Positions 27,601 through 35,993 of a stretch of 61,320 bases of DNA are shown here, piece by piece. The notes beneath the pieces are model-generated. The model saw only the letters and a program-made list of their open reading frames with translations. It did not search any database and was not told the origin of the DNA. The position numbers and the translations under genes are program-made. The stretch is from Cupriavidus consociatus. Its GTDB lineage: Bacteria > Pseudomonadota > Gammaproteobacteria > Burkholderiales > Burkholderiaceae. How positions within the stretch are numbered: the first letter of the stretch is position 1; every line of letters starts with the position of its first letter. Where the stretch lies: NCBI RefSeq assembly GCF_017814975.1, contig NZ_JAGIQA010000037.1, positions 1-61,320 on the forward strand, given 5' to 3'.

Positions 27601-29612
27601 TCGACATCGCCGACCGTCAACGTGCCGCTGGCCGATGCATCGCCGGCGATCGCGTTGGCCAGCCCGCCGGCTTCGGTCACCGTTATGTCTTCACTCGTCG
27701 ACGCGGTAATGGTCGCCGCGTCGTTGGTACCCGTGATGTTGACCGTAATGGTCTGCTGCGCGGTCTGGTCCGCCGACAATACTGTCAGCGAATCGCTGAC
27801 CTGCTGGCCCGCGGTCAGCGCATCGGCCTTGCTGTTGTCCAGGGTGTAGGTCCAGGCCCCGTTGTTGCTGTCGAAGCTGAAGGTGCCGTACTGGCCCACG
27901 AGACTGTCCGGCGGCACTGCAGCAAAATGCGCTTCACCGGTATCGACATCACTGACCGCCAGCGTGCCGCCGGCGGAAGCGTCGCCGGCAACAGCGTTGG
28001 CCAGCCCGCCGGCTTCGGTCACCGTCGTGTCTTCGCTGGTCGATGCGGTGATGGTGGCGTGGTCGTTGGCACCAGTGATGTTGACCGTAATGGTCTGCTG
28101 CGCGGTCTGGTCCGCTGACACCACCGTCAGCGAATCGCTGACCTGCTGACCTGCGGTCAGCGTATCGGCCTTGCTGTTGTCGAGCGTGTAGCTCCAGGCG
28201 CCAGTATTGCTGTCGAAGCTGAAGGTGCCATACTGGCCCGCCAGGCTGTCCGGCGGCACCGAAGCAAAATGCGCTTCACCGGTATCGACATCGCTGACCG
28301 CCAGCGTGCCGCTGGCCGAAGGATCGCCGGCAACAGCGTTGGCCAGTCCCCCAGCCTCTGTCAACAATGTATCTTCGCTGGCCGATGCCGTGATGGAGGC
28401 CACATCGTTGGCACCGTTGATCCGGATGCTCAGCGTCGACGCCGCCACCGCCTGCCCATCGGTTACGCTGTAGCTGAACGTGTCGTCGACATGGTCACCC
28501 GCCCGCAGTGCCTGCACCAGCGCATTGCTGTTGTCCAGCGTGTAGCTGTAGCTGCCGTCGGCGTTGATTTGCAGCGTGCCATACTGGCCGACATAGGTAC
28601 CGGGACTGGCCACCGCCAGCACATTGCCGGCATCGATGTCGCTGTCATTGGACAGCACATTGCCGGTGATCGGATTCGGATGGTTGTCTTCGCCCATGCC
28701 ATGGGTATCGGCAGCGGCCGTGGGCGCATGGTTGTCGTAGCCGGCGAAATCGGTCTTGGCCAGTTCGTGCAGGCCGTTGAGCTGGATGACCATCTCTGCC
28801 GTGGCGGGATTGCCATCGACATCCACATAGACATAGGTATTTCCGCCCGATTGAGCGAACCAGGCTCCGTGAGCCGTCGGTGTGCGCCCGCCCCACTCGA
28901 AGCCGGTCTGTCCCAGCACCGGCCGCAGGTCGAGACGGTCGATGCCGCGCTGGAAGTCGGTGATGACATCCATGCCGCCTGCAGTGGAATCCAGCACGGC
29001 GGTGTAGACGAACACGTCGCGGCCCGCGCCGCCGCTCAGCAGATCGCCGCCAGCGCCGCCGCCGATGGTGTCGTTCCCGCCTTCGCCATAGACAGTGTCC
29101 TTGCCATTGCCGCCACTAATGACGTCGTCGCCACCCACGGCGCCGTTGTTGCCGTTGTCCCCGTAGATCAGGTCGTCGCCATTGCCTCCGACGATGCGGT
29201 CGTTGCCGGGTTGGGCCGACTCATGGCCGCGCCCGAGCTGGTAATCGGCGTAACTGTCGAAGCCGTCGCCGTAGAGCGTATCGCCACCATTGTCGCTGGT
29301 GTAGAGCGTGGAGCTCCCATCCGGGCTGCCGATCACGTCGTCGCCGCTGCCACCATAGACCGCATCGGCGCCGTTGCCGCCCGACAGGCTGTCGTTGCCG
29401 CGTCCGCCGAAGACGCGGTCCTTGCCATTCGCGCCGAGCAGGGTGTCGTTACCGTCGCCGCCTTCGACGATATCGTCGCCGTTGCCGGCGTCGACGTAGT
29501 CATTGCCATCGCCGGCGCTGACATAGTCATTGCCGTTGCCGCTCAGGATGGTATCGCTGGAAGTGGTTCCGTTGATGTTGTCGGTGCCGTTGCCGCCGGT
29601 CAGTGTTGCCAT
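24666..29612 (-). CDS. Giant RTX/VCBS-repeat adhesin exported by type I secretion
   Basis: The 1648-residue acidic, cysteine-poor protein is a calcium-binding surface adhesin. Order: RTX nonapeptides (GGNGxDxx type) from residue 1 to about 215; a serralysin-C-like stretch (DVFVYTAVLDSTAGGMDVIT) to about 290; one divergent VCBS unit; six near-identical 114-residue VCBS units (about 400-1085); a cadherin-like part with NDAPVSAAD; RTX repeats from about 1330; and a C-terminal VCA0849-type secretion domain beginning DTFQFLRADVASVDTITDFD. It would be secreted C-terminus first through the three adjacent proteins and hold cells to surfaces. RTX blocks at both ends are unusual, and there is no LapA-like N-terminal retention module. 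Start ATG 29612 lies 90 bases after the HlyD gene and follows GAGAGGGAAACC. Confidence 0.93.
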   Translation of the reverse strand: MATLTGGNGTDNINGTTSSDTILSGNGNDYVSAGDGNDYVDAGNGDDIVEGGDGNDTLLGANGKDRVFGGRGNDSLSGGNGADAVYGGSGDDVIGSPDGSSTLYTSDNGGDTLYGDGFDSYADYQLGRGHESAQPGNDRIVGGNGDDLIYGDNGNNGAVGGDDVISGGNGKDTVYGEGGNDTIGGGAGGDLLSGGAGRDVFVYTAVLDSTAGGMDVITDFQRGIDRLDLRPVLGQTGFEWGGRTPTAHGAWFAQSGGNTYVYVDVDGNPATAEMVIQLNGLHELAKTDFAGYDNHAPTAAADTHGMGEDNHPNPITGNVLSNDSDIDAGNVLAVASPGTYVGQYGTLQINADGSYSYTLDNSNALVQALRAGDHVDDTFSYSVTDGQAVAASTLSIRINGANDVASITASASEDTLLTEAGGLANAVAGDPSASGTLAVSDVDTGEAHFASVPPDSLAGQYGTFSFDSNTGAWSYTLDNSKADTLTAGQQVSDSLTVVSADQTAQQTITVNITGANDHATITASTSEDTTVTEAGGLANAVAGDASAGGTLAVSDVDTGEAHFAAVPPDSLVGQYGTFSFDSNNGAWTYTLDNSKADALTAGQQVSDSLTVLSADQTAQQTITVNITGTNDAATITASTSEDITVTEAGGLANAIAGDASASGTLTVGDVDTGEAHFAAVPPDSLVGQYGTFSFDSNNGAWTYTLDNSKADALTAGQQVSDSLTVLSADQTAQHTITVNITGANDAATITASASEDTLVTEAGGLANAVAGDPSASGTLAVSDADTGEAHFASVPPDSLAGQYGTFSFDSNTGAWTYTLDNSKADALTAGQQVSDSLTVLSADQTAQQTITVNITGTNDAATITASTSEDITVTEAGGLANAIAGDASASGTLTVGDVDTGQAQFAAVPPDNLVGQYGTFSFDSNTGAWTYTLDNSKADALTAGQQVSDSLTVVSADQTAQQTITVNITGANDAATITASTSEDTTLTEAGGLANAIAGDASASGKLTVSDADAGQGYFASVPSASLAGQYGTFTFDSNTGAWTYTLDNAKANSLSAGQQATDTLTVHSADLTTSQEITVNITGANDAVVNSVPVAESVNEDVPLEFGTATGNALSISDVDNATHTVTLTATAGAITLDGIAGLQFLAGDGTADRTMTFTGSDAAINAALDGLRFAGDKDYAGRASLQMQSSDGFAVDTDTVAITVNPVNDAPVSAADVIYVSNNTNGVLIPVSALLGNDGDVDGMALSVIALGSATGAVSNLKFAPGTNNAYVMFDSDNSATGSFSYTIADGAGGTSIATVTVNVSSTNGAATVSLASQSYQASYLDGGSNVDSLTGAAASDIFIGGAAGDTLRGGAGDDVLRGGAGDDTLDGGLGTDLLDLSDASSGVTFSLAQGNGNTVNLSGVSLGTDTYSGMEGVIGSRFNDSLTGSSANDILRGGLGNDTLDGGAGIDLLDFSDATGSVNFTLAQDSSINSANLIAAGLGTDSYKNMEGVIGSAFSDTLTGSAGNDVLRGGAGDDQLAGGLGNDVLVGGAGADMLAGGAGSDTFQFLRADVASVDTITDFDRSQPGAGGDVLDLADLLAGVSVTNDNAAQFMRLSEVAGNTVVSVDRDGNSAGTAFQDVAVLQGVVGLDLNTLLSNGNIHTA
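26360..28410 (-). repeat. Six tandem 342-bp VCBS repeats
   Basis: Six units of exactly 342 bases (114 residues) lie head to tail inside the adhesin gene, with boundaries near 26360, 26702, 27044, 27386, 27728, 28070 and 28410. Counting from the protein N-terminus, units 3 and 5 share SEDITVTEAGGLANAI and a GTLTVGDVDTG block. Units 1 and 4 share SEDTLLTEAGG-like and GTLAVSD blocks. So neighbours are not the closest relatives, which indicates recombination or block duplication. Confidence 0.9.
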
Positions 29613-29702
29613 GGTTTCCCTCTCTCCGTCCTGAATGCCGGCCTGGTAGCCGCGTCTTGCTGGTTATGTTTGTGCGCAGGCAGCGTGGATGCCTTTTTGC
29701 GC

Positions 29703-31085
29703 CTATCGTTCCCGGAACGCCAGCTCCCGGGTTTTGATAATGGGCTTGAGCAGATAATGGAGCACTGTCTTCTGGCCAGTCAGTACATCGACCGTGGCCA
29801 CCATGCCGGGCAGGATGGGCACCTGCACGGCGCTGCCGCCGGGACGGTTGTCGCGCGTGCGCACGCGTACCAGGTAGTAGCTCTCGGGCCGCTCGCCCGG
29901 GCGCTCCGGCGTCAGCGTATCGGCGCTGATATGTTCGACCGTGCCGGGGAAGCCGCCATAGATCGAGAAGTCATAGGCCGACAGCTTGACCACCGCCGGC
30001 TGCCCGGGCCGCAGGAAAGCGATATCGGCCGGGCGCACGCGCGCCTCTACCAGGAGCGTGTCTTCCAGCGGCACGATCTCCACCAGGTCCATGCCGGGCT
30101 GCACCACCCCACCCACGGTATTGACCTTGAGCTGCTTGACGATGCCGGCCAGCGGCGCGCGCACCAGGGTGCGGTCGACGCGGTCCTGCAGCGCGGTGTT
30201 GGTGGCGCTCTGCGCGGCCTGATCCGCCTTGGCCTGGTTCAGTTCGCGCATGGCCTCGGCGCGGAAATGCGTGGCCGCCTCGTCCAGCTTCTGCTGGCTC
30301 TCGCGGTAGGCCGCTTCCAGGCGCGGCATGGCCAGCCGCGTGGCGTCGAGCTCGCCCTTGAGGTCGTTGGTCTGCCGCTCCAGCCGCAGCACGTCCACGT
30401 CGGACACCACGCCCTGCGCCACCATTGGCCGCATCATCGCCAGCTCCTGCGCCACCAGGCGATGACTCTGCCGCAATTGCTGTTCGCGAGAGCGCTTCTC
30501 GGTCAGTTCCTGCCGGCGCTGCTCGGACTGCTGGCGCAGCACCGCCAGGTTGGCTTCCAGCGCGCGCTTGCGGGACTCGAACAGCGAGCGCTCCTCGGCG
30601 ACAAAGCGGCGGCTGTCGGCATCGCCGGCCGCACTGTCGACGAACGCGGTGCCGGCGGCCTCGGCGCTCAGGCGCGCGATGCGCGCCACCAGCGCATCGT
30701 CCTTGGTGCGGCCTTCCTGGTACGAGGCGGTGAAGCGGGTATCGTCGATGCGCATCAGCGGCTGGTCCTTGTTCACAACCTGCCCCGGGCGCACCATGAT
30801 CTGCGCGACGATTCCGCCTTCCAGGTTCTGCACCACCTGCACCTGGCTGGACGGGATCACCTTGCCCTCGCCCACGGTCACTTCATCCACGCGTGCCAGC
30901 GCGGCCCAGGCCAGCGCCACCACTACGAACAGCAGCGCGCACAACAGGATCCAGTGCGTGAACCAGCGCGGCCCCGCCACCGCTGCCGCCTCGCGCTCGC
31001 CCATGAACGCGGTGTCGTCGGCGTGCGGCCGCAGTGCGGCGGCCACGCGATGCAAAAGGTTCCGGGTCTCAGGCGGAAGCGACAT
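29703..31085 (-). CDS. HlyD-family membrane fusion protein of type I secretion
   Basis: The 460-residue adaptor has one N-terminal membrane helix (HWILLCALLFVVVALAWAAL, about residues 43-62). Next come the first lipoyl half (GGIVAQIMVRPGQVVNKDQPL), a long coiled-coil hairpin (about 140-300, rich in Arg, Glu and Gln), the second lipoyl half (VRAPLAGIVKQLKVNTVGGVV) and a beta-barrel end. It bridges the ABC exporter and the TolC-type channel across the periplasm. Its start overlaps the end of the ABC gene by 17 bases, so the two are translated together. Length and order match LapC/PrtE-type adaptors. Confidence 0.92.
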   Translation of the reverse strand: MSLPPETRNLLHRVAAALRPHADDTAFMGEREAAAVAGPRWFTHWILLCALLFVVVALAWAALARVDEVTVGEGKVIPSSQVQVVQNLEGGIVAQIMVRPGQVVNKDQPLMRIDDTRFTASYQEGRTKDDALVARIARLSAEAAGTAFVDSAAGDADSRRFVAEERSLFESRKRALEANLAVLRQQSEQRRQELTEKRSREQQLRQSHRLVAQELAMMRPMVAQGVVSDVDVLRLERQTNDLKGELDATRLAMPRLEAAYRESQQKLDEAATHFRAEAMRELNQAKADQAAQSATNTALQDRVDRTLVRAPLAGIVKQLKVNTVGGVVQPGMDLVEIVPLEDTLLVEARVRPADIAFLRPGQPAVVKLSAYDFSIYGGFPGTVEHISADTLTPERPGERPESYYLVRVRTRDNRPGGSAVQVPILPGMVATVDVLTGQKTVLHYLLKPIIKTRELAFRER

Positions 31086-33261
31086 GGAGCTTCCTCCCCG
31101 CGAGCGCGTTCAGCACATCGGCCTTGGGCCCGTCGGCGATGATGCGGCCCTGGTCCATCACGATCAGGCGGTCGACCAGGCTCAGCAGCGAACCGCGGTG
31201 CGTCACCAGCAGCAGCGTGCGTCCACCCAGCGCCGCGGACAGCCGCGACTTGAACTGCTCCTCGGTGCGGTTGTCCATCGCGCTGCTTGGTTCATCCAGC
31301 AGCAGCAGCGGCGGTTGCAGCAGGTCGGCGCGGGCGATCGCGATAGCCTGGCGTTGCCCGCCCGACAGGCCTTCGCCGCGCTCGCCGAGCCGGAGGTCAT
31401 AGCCGTCCGGCAGGCGATCGATAAAGTCGCTGACACCACCCAGCCGCGCCGCGCGCAGCATCGCCTCATCGTCGGCGTATGGTGCGCCCATCACGATGTT
31501 GTCGCGCACAGTGCCGCTGAACAGCATCACCTCCTGCGGCACATAGCCGATATCGCGCCGCAGCGCCGCGGGGTCGAGCTGCCGCACGTCTGCGCCATCA
31601 ACCAGTACCGAGCCAGCATCCGGTGGGTACAGACCCAGGATCAGCTTCTCGATAGTGGTCTTGCCCGAGCCGATGCGGCCGATCAGGCCGACGCGCTCGC
31701 CGCTGCCGATGCGGAACGACACGCCGTCCAGGGCGGCGCCCTCACGGCCCGGGTAGCGAAAGCTGACCTGCCGGAATTCGATCTCGCCGCGCAACGGCGG
31801 GCGGTGCACGAAATGCCTGCCGGGCTCGCGCTCTACCGGTAATGCCATCATCCGGTCGATGCCGGCCAGCGCGGTGCGTGCCTGGTGGTAGCGCGTGGTC
31901 AACCCGGCCATCTGCGACAGTGGCGCCAGCGCACGCCCGGCCAGGATGGTGCAGGCGATCAGGCCGCCCATGGTGAGCCGGTCTTCGGCGATCAGGTAGA
32001 CGCCGATGACCACTACCACCAGCGTGGCGGCCTGCTGCGCGAACAGCGACACGTTGATCACGCACGCCGACAGCAGTCGTGCCCGCAGACCCAGTCTTGC
32101 CATCTGCCCGACCACCTGCTCCCAGTTGCGCTGCGCGGCCCCTTCGGCGCCGACGGTCTTGATGGTCTCGAGCCCCACCAGGGTTTCCACCAGCGCGGCT
32201 TGTCGCTGCGCCGCGCAGGCACTGCTGGCGCGCACCGCGCGCGACAGCGGTCCCTGCAAGGCCAGGCTGACGCCCAGCACCAACGGTACCGTCAGCAGCG
32301 GCACCCAGGCGAGCGGGCCGCCGACCCAGAACATCGTGGCAATGAAGACCGCAGCAAACGGCAAGTCGATCAGCGTCGTGATGGTGGCCGAGGTCAGGAA
32401 ATCGCGCACCGACTCGAACTCGTGCAGCTGGCTGCTAAGGCTGCCCACCGACGCAGGCCGTGACTTCATCTCGATGCCCAGCACTTTGCCGAACACCGTT
32501 GCGGACACGGTCACGTCGATGCGTCTCCCCGCCACGTCGACAAAATAGCTGCGCAGCGTACGCATCGCCAACTCAAACAGCAGCACCAGGCCGACCCCAA
32601 TGGCCAGCGCCCACAACGTCTCCAGCGCATGGTTCGGCACCACGCGGTCATAGACGTTCATGGTGAACAGCGGCATGGCCAGCGCGAACAGGCTCAGCAG
32701 CAGCGAGGCGACCATCACCTCGCCATAAACCGGCCACGACTCGCGCATCACCCCCCAGAACCATTCATGGGGCAGAGCCGGCGCACCGTTGTGCGCCGCA
32801 TCCAGGCGATGTGCGGGCCGGGCAAAGATGGCATGGCCCGAGTAGCGGTCCAGCAGGTCTTCGGTGCGCACGGCCTGCTCGCCGCTCCCGCACTCGGGCA
32901 GCGCGAGCACCAGCGTGCCCGCCTCGCCGCGGCGCAGCAGTACGCAGGCCTGTCCCTTGTCGAGCAGCAGGATCGCGGGCAGCACCAGGTCGGGGATCTC
33001 TTCCAGCTTGCGCCGCACCAGCCGCGCCGACATGCCAGCCCGGGCCGCCGCCCGCGCGAACAGCGCCGGGGTCAGGCGATGGGATGCAAGCGGCAGGCCG
33101 GCAAGCAGCGCCTCGGCCGTCGCCGGCTGGTGGAAGTGGCGGGCCAGCCAAAGCAGGCAATCCAGCAGCGGATCGTCCGGGCGCGCGTCGCGGCATGCCG
33201 GGTCCGGCAGGTTCCAGCCGGTATCCCCGACCTCCCGCACAGGGATGGCGGCGGCATGCAT
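31069..33261 (-). CDS. LapB-type ABC exporter of type I secretion
   Basis: The 730-residue exporter has an N-terminal C39-like domain (about 25-150), six membrane helices (about 175-450) and an ATPase. The ATPase shows Walker A GRIGSGKT, signature LSGGQRQ, Walker B LLLLDEPSSAMD and switch His in VTHR. The C39-like domain lacks the usual peptidase Cys-Gly context (DPLLDCLLWLARHF), so it probably binds the substrate without cleaving it, as in HlyB and LapB. It is the first gene of the locus. The GRIGSGKT Walker A is typical of LapB-group exporters of giant adhesins. Confidence 0.92.
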   Translation of the reverse strand: MHAAAIPVREVGDTGWNLPDPACRDARPDDPLLDCLLWLARHFHQPATAEALLAGLPLASHRLTPALFARAAARAGMSARLVRRKLEEIPDLVLPAILLLDKGQACVLLRRGEAGTLVLALPECGSGEQAVRTEDLLDRYSGHAIFARPAHRLDAAHNGAPALPHEWFWGVMRESWPVYGEVMVASLLLSLFALAMPLFTMNVYDRVVPNHALETLWALAIGVGLVLLFELAMRTLRSYFVDVAGRRIDVTVSATVFGKVLGIEMKSRPASVGSLSSQLHEFESVRDFLTSATITTLIDLPFAAVFIATMFWVGGPLAWVPLLTVPLVLGVSLALQGPLSRAVRASSACAAQRQAALVETLVGLETIKTVGAEGAAQRNWEQVVGQMARLGLRARLLSACVINVSLFAQQAATLVVVVIGVYLIAEDRLTMGGLIACTILAGRALAPLSQMAGLTTRYHQARTALAGIDRMMALPVEREPGRHFVHRPPLRGEIEFRQVSFRYPGREGAALDGVSFRIGSGERVGLIGRIGSGKTTIEKLILGLYPPDAGSVLVDGADVRQLDPAALRRDIGYVPQEVMLFSGTVRDNIVMGAPYADDEAMLRAARLGGVSDFIDRLPDGYDLRLGERGEGLSGGQRQAIAIARADLLQPPLLLLDEPSSAMDNRTEEQFKSRLSAALGGRTLLLVTHRGSLLSLVDRLIVMDQGRIIADGPKADVLNALAGRKLHVASA

Positions 33262-33904
33262 GGTCTGGGCCCTCGCGCCTCAGCGTCCGCGCGCGCTGCC
33301 GCGCTGCGGTGCCGCTTGGCATGGCGCCACCAGCTTGCCGCAGCCCGCCGCTGCCACGTGCCATGCACAACGCATGCGTCGATTGCATCCATCCATGGTT
33401 CCCCCGGTCCCATTTGGTGTGACGTTTTTTGCAAGCGTATGCGACGGTCGGACGTGCGCCCATCCTGCAAATGGCGCAACAGGGGCAACGGGGAAGCCTG
33501 ACGGCATCCTCCGTATGGCGTTTCACGCATGCAACAGATTGGGGGTCGAACCGGTTGCCTGCGCGCCAGTTCAAGGCCGCGACAATGGCTTCCAGGGTGT
33601 GGGCAGTGGCGGCGGTGCCATGCAGCGTGACGTCAACCCGGGGGGCCAACGCATGACGGTCGAGCCAAAAGCCGCAACGGCTGGGTAGCCCATGACCTGG
33701 TTATCGCGGATACGATACCGATGGGCAGCCGACGCGAATCCAGACGCCAGGCCCTGAGGCGTCGTACCCTCCGGATTTACCCTGAATTTTGGCTTTTTCC
33801 GAAATCGGACAGGTAGGCAAAAATACTGTGCCGCGCTATTGTGTGTTCAACCACGGATATTAAGTAAGTGCATTACGAATAATGCACTTCGTCATAGAGC
33901 AGTA
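33262..33904. other. Intergenic region upstream of the secretion operon
   Basis: About 640 bases between the divergent exporter and acetyltransferase genes. It should hold both promoters, but I find no convincing -35/-10 pair. Short open frames on either strand (for instance plus 33429-33656) lack ribosome sites and recognisable domains. Confidence 0.4.
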
Positions 33905-34345
33905 ATGATTAGAGCTTTACAGATCCGCTCCGCCACCACTGCGGACCTGCCCGCGATCAACACGGTGCTACACGAATGTGGTTTGACGAACGACGCATCG
34001 TTGCTTCCGCGTATGTTCCATATTGCGCTGATGGATGGCCGCATTGTCGCTTGTGCTGGTGGGGAGAGACACGCTGACGTAGTGGTTGTCTGTCTAGTAG
34101 CGGTCCTGCGCGAGTATCGGGATCGCGGTATTGCGAAGCACTTGGTTTCGGCCGTTCTAATGCGCGCGCGCGCAGAGGGGTGCGAACGCGCGGTACTTGC
34201 CACCGCGAAGTGCCCCAGCTTCTTTTCTCGCTACGGCTTTTCTTTGGTATCTACGATCACCCTTCCTGTCAGTGTACGGACCTCGCATACCTTAACGTCG
34301 GCGGGAATGCCACCAGGTCTCTGCATGCAATGTGACTTGAAATAG
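33905..34345 (+). CDS. GNAT-family N-acetyltransferase
   Basis: The 146-residue protein starts MIRALQIRSATTADLPAIN and has the GNAT acetyl-CoA loop in VLREYRDRGIAKHLVSAVL, followed by GCERAVLATAKCPSFFSRYGF. This last segment resembles ArsN-type and other small-molecule acetyltransferases. The loop reads YRDRGIAKHL, close to the Q/RxxGxG/A pattern. The substrate is unknown. ATG 33905 is chosen for homology; a longer frame begins at 33839. It is followed at once by remnants of two transporter genes. Confidence 0.75.
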   Translation: MIRALQIRSATTADLPAINTVLHECGLTNDASLLPRMFHIALMDGRIVACAGGERHADVVVVCLVAVLREYRDRGIAKHLVSAVLMRARAEGCERAVLATAKCPSFFSRYGFSLVSTITLPVSVRTSHTLTSAGMPPGLCMQCDLK

Positions 34346-34346
34346 A

Positions 34347-34568
34347 TGGCAGCTGCAGCCGGCGATCGCCGGATTCCAGAACTGCGTCGCAAACTTCGCG
34401 GGGCTCGCCAGCCCGGTTGTCATAGGCTACCTCAAAGACCGGACCGGCTCATTCACGCCAGGGCTGGTGTCCGCATCTATCGTCGCCCTCGTCGGTTGCC
34501 TCATCTACATCTTTGCGCTGGGTCCTATCAAGGCTGATCTCCTCGAGCACGCAATCGAAGACCGCTAG
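34347..34568 (+). pseudogene. C-terminal remnant of an MFS transporter gene
   Basis: One frame reads GFQNCVANFAGLASPVVIGY, then LKDRTGSFTPGLVSASIVALVG and ends LLEHAIEDR. This is the last two membrane helices of an anion:cation symporter-type MFS protein (phthalate/glucarate permease group). There is no start, and the rest of the gene is missing: the fragment begins directly at the end of the acetyltransferase gene. It marks a deletion junction. Confidence 0.75.
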
Positions 34569-34599
34569 CCGATCAATATCCATAAGCCTCTCCGAGTTC

Positions 34600-34752
34600 A
34601 TGGTGACGCATGAAATGAACTTCGCGCGAAAGGTCAGTGACCGCGTCATCTTCATGCATCAGGGAAAGGTGCATGAGATGGGACCGCCTGATCGACTCTT
34701 CTCGTCGCCAGCGACGCCCGAGCTGCGGCAGTTCCTTTCCAGCATCCACTAA
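34600..34752 (+). pseudogene. C-terminal remnant of a GlnQ/HisP-type ABC ATPase gene
   Basis: The frame ending at 34752 reads VTHEMNFARKVSDRVIFMHQ and then a G-KVHEMGPP-LF segment. It is the switch-His and C-terminal end of a polar amino-acid ABC ATPase. Nothing of the Walker A or B regions is present. It follows the MFS remnant at once, so two deletions or one complex rearrangement have left two gene ends together just before the agmatinase-family gene. Confidence 0.75.
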
Positions 34753-34853
34753 ACACTCATCTTCCGTTGTCTCTATGTGGCCTGCCGTTGCGTGCGGTGG
34801 TTGGCCACTGTTCGCCCGAAATTCCGGCACCACCTCGCTGTATGGAGAAAATC

Positions 34854-35817
34854 ATGTCCTTTCCGCTCACCGTTCCCCCGTCAAAAATGCACCAGAGCTT
34901 CCTGTGGTCGCCGCTCTGCACAGACCTGGATCAGCTCGAAGCTCACGTTGCTATCCTTGGTATTCCTTATGGCCAAGCCTACTCTGCGGAACATATCAGC
35001 AATGACCAGAGCAAGGCACCCGATGCTGTACGTGCCATGAGTGATCGCATTTGTCGCAATCTCAATCATTACGATTTTGACGTCGGTGGGCCGATCTATG
35101 ACAACCGCGCGCTCAAAGTGGTCGACTGCGGTAACGTTCCAGCTGATCCTCAGGACCTGAGTTCTCACTCGCAGAGGGCGGAGCAAGCCGTGCGCAAGAT
35201 TCTCGATGCTGGCGCGCTTCCCATAACGCTAGGTGGTGACCACGGTATTCCCATTCCAATCCTGCGATCATACGAGGGACGTGGACCGATCACACTGATC
35301 CATATCGATGCTCACCTAGACTGGCGAGACCACGTCTGGGGTTCGAGATGGTCTGTCCAGTCCCATTCGTCGCGCATCGGAGATGGATCATGTCGGCGAA
35401 ATTTTCCAAATTGGCCTGCGCGCCCAGGGCAGCGGCCGCCCGGAAGAGTACGAGGCGGCGCTCGCCTATGGAGCGCACCTGTATACGGCCTACGATGTTC
35501 ACGAGAACGGCATGAAGTCTGTACTCGATGACATTCCCGATGGTGGCAACTACTACCTGACGATTGACGCCGACGGAATCGATCCTTCAGTGATGCCCGC
35601 TGTGGCCGGGCCCGCCTTGGGTGGCATCACGTACGTGCAGATGCGCCAGTTGATTCACGGTCTCGTGAAGAAGGGACGGGTAGTCGGCATGGACATCGTC
35701 GAAATTACTCCGTCGACAGACGTCAACAACATCAGTTGCATTGCAGCAGGGCGACTGATGGTCAACTTGATCGGGGCAGCGGTCCGAGCCGACTACTTCG
35801 ACGCTCCCAAGCTTTAA
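34854..35817 (+). pseudogene. speB: Agmatinase-family ureohydrolase with one frameshift
   Basis: Two frames together give a full manganese/nickel ureohydrolase: MSFPLTVPPSKMHQSF..., ITLGGDHGIP, LIHIDAHLDWRDH, then after the shift MDHVGEIFQIGLRAQGSGRP, TIDADGIDPSVMPAVAGPA and an intact C-terminus. All metal-binding motifs (GGDHG, DAHxDxxD, DxDxxDP) survive. The break is at about 35338-35345 (GTCTGGGGTTCGA), where two bases appear to be missing. ATG 34854 has GGAG nearby. The family includes agmatinase, guanidinobutyrase and guanidine hydrolase, so the substrate is open. Either the gene is freshly broken or there is a local sequence error. Confidence 0.82.
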
Positions 35818-35993
35818 GCGACTGCCGCTCGAGGAAATGCGCACCAAGGTGGACCTGTGGGGTCTGCGACGGTGCGCAACGATTTGCTCACGCGGTCGAT
35901 GCCATGGCGCAGTAGCAGTCCTGTGGTGCCGCTGTTCCATCGGTCCTGCGATTTCCCCCCGCCTGCCCCCAGGTATTCATCCCTCTACTACCC

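Noticed and set aside
26523..28118. A 531-codon plus-strand frame with internal 114-residue repeats
   Set aside because: The repeats are simply the antisense of the VCBS units of the adhesin.
26360..28410. Regular direct repeats that could suggest an array such as CRISPR
   Set aside because: The unit is 342 bases, fully coding, without spacer variation, and forms VCBS protein domains.
28269..31142. A 957-codon plus-strand frame opposite the adhesin start and HlyD gene
   Set aside because: It mirrors genuine genes, and its repeated Arg/His/Val content comes from the antisense of RTX and coiled-coil codons.
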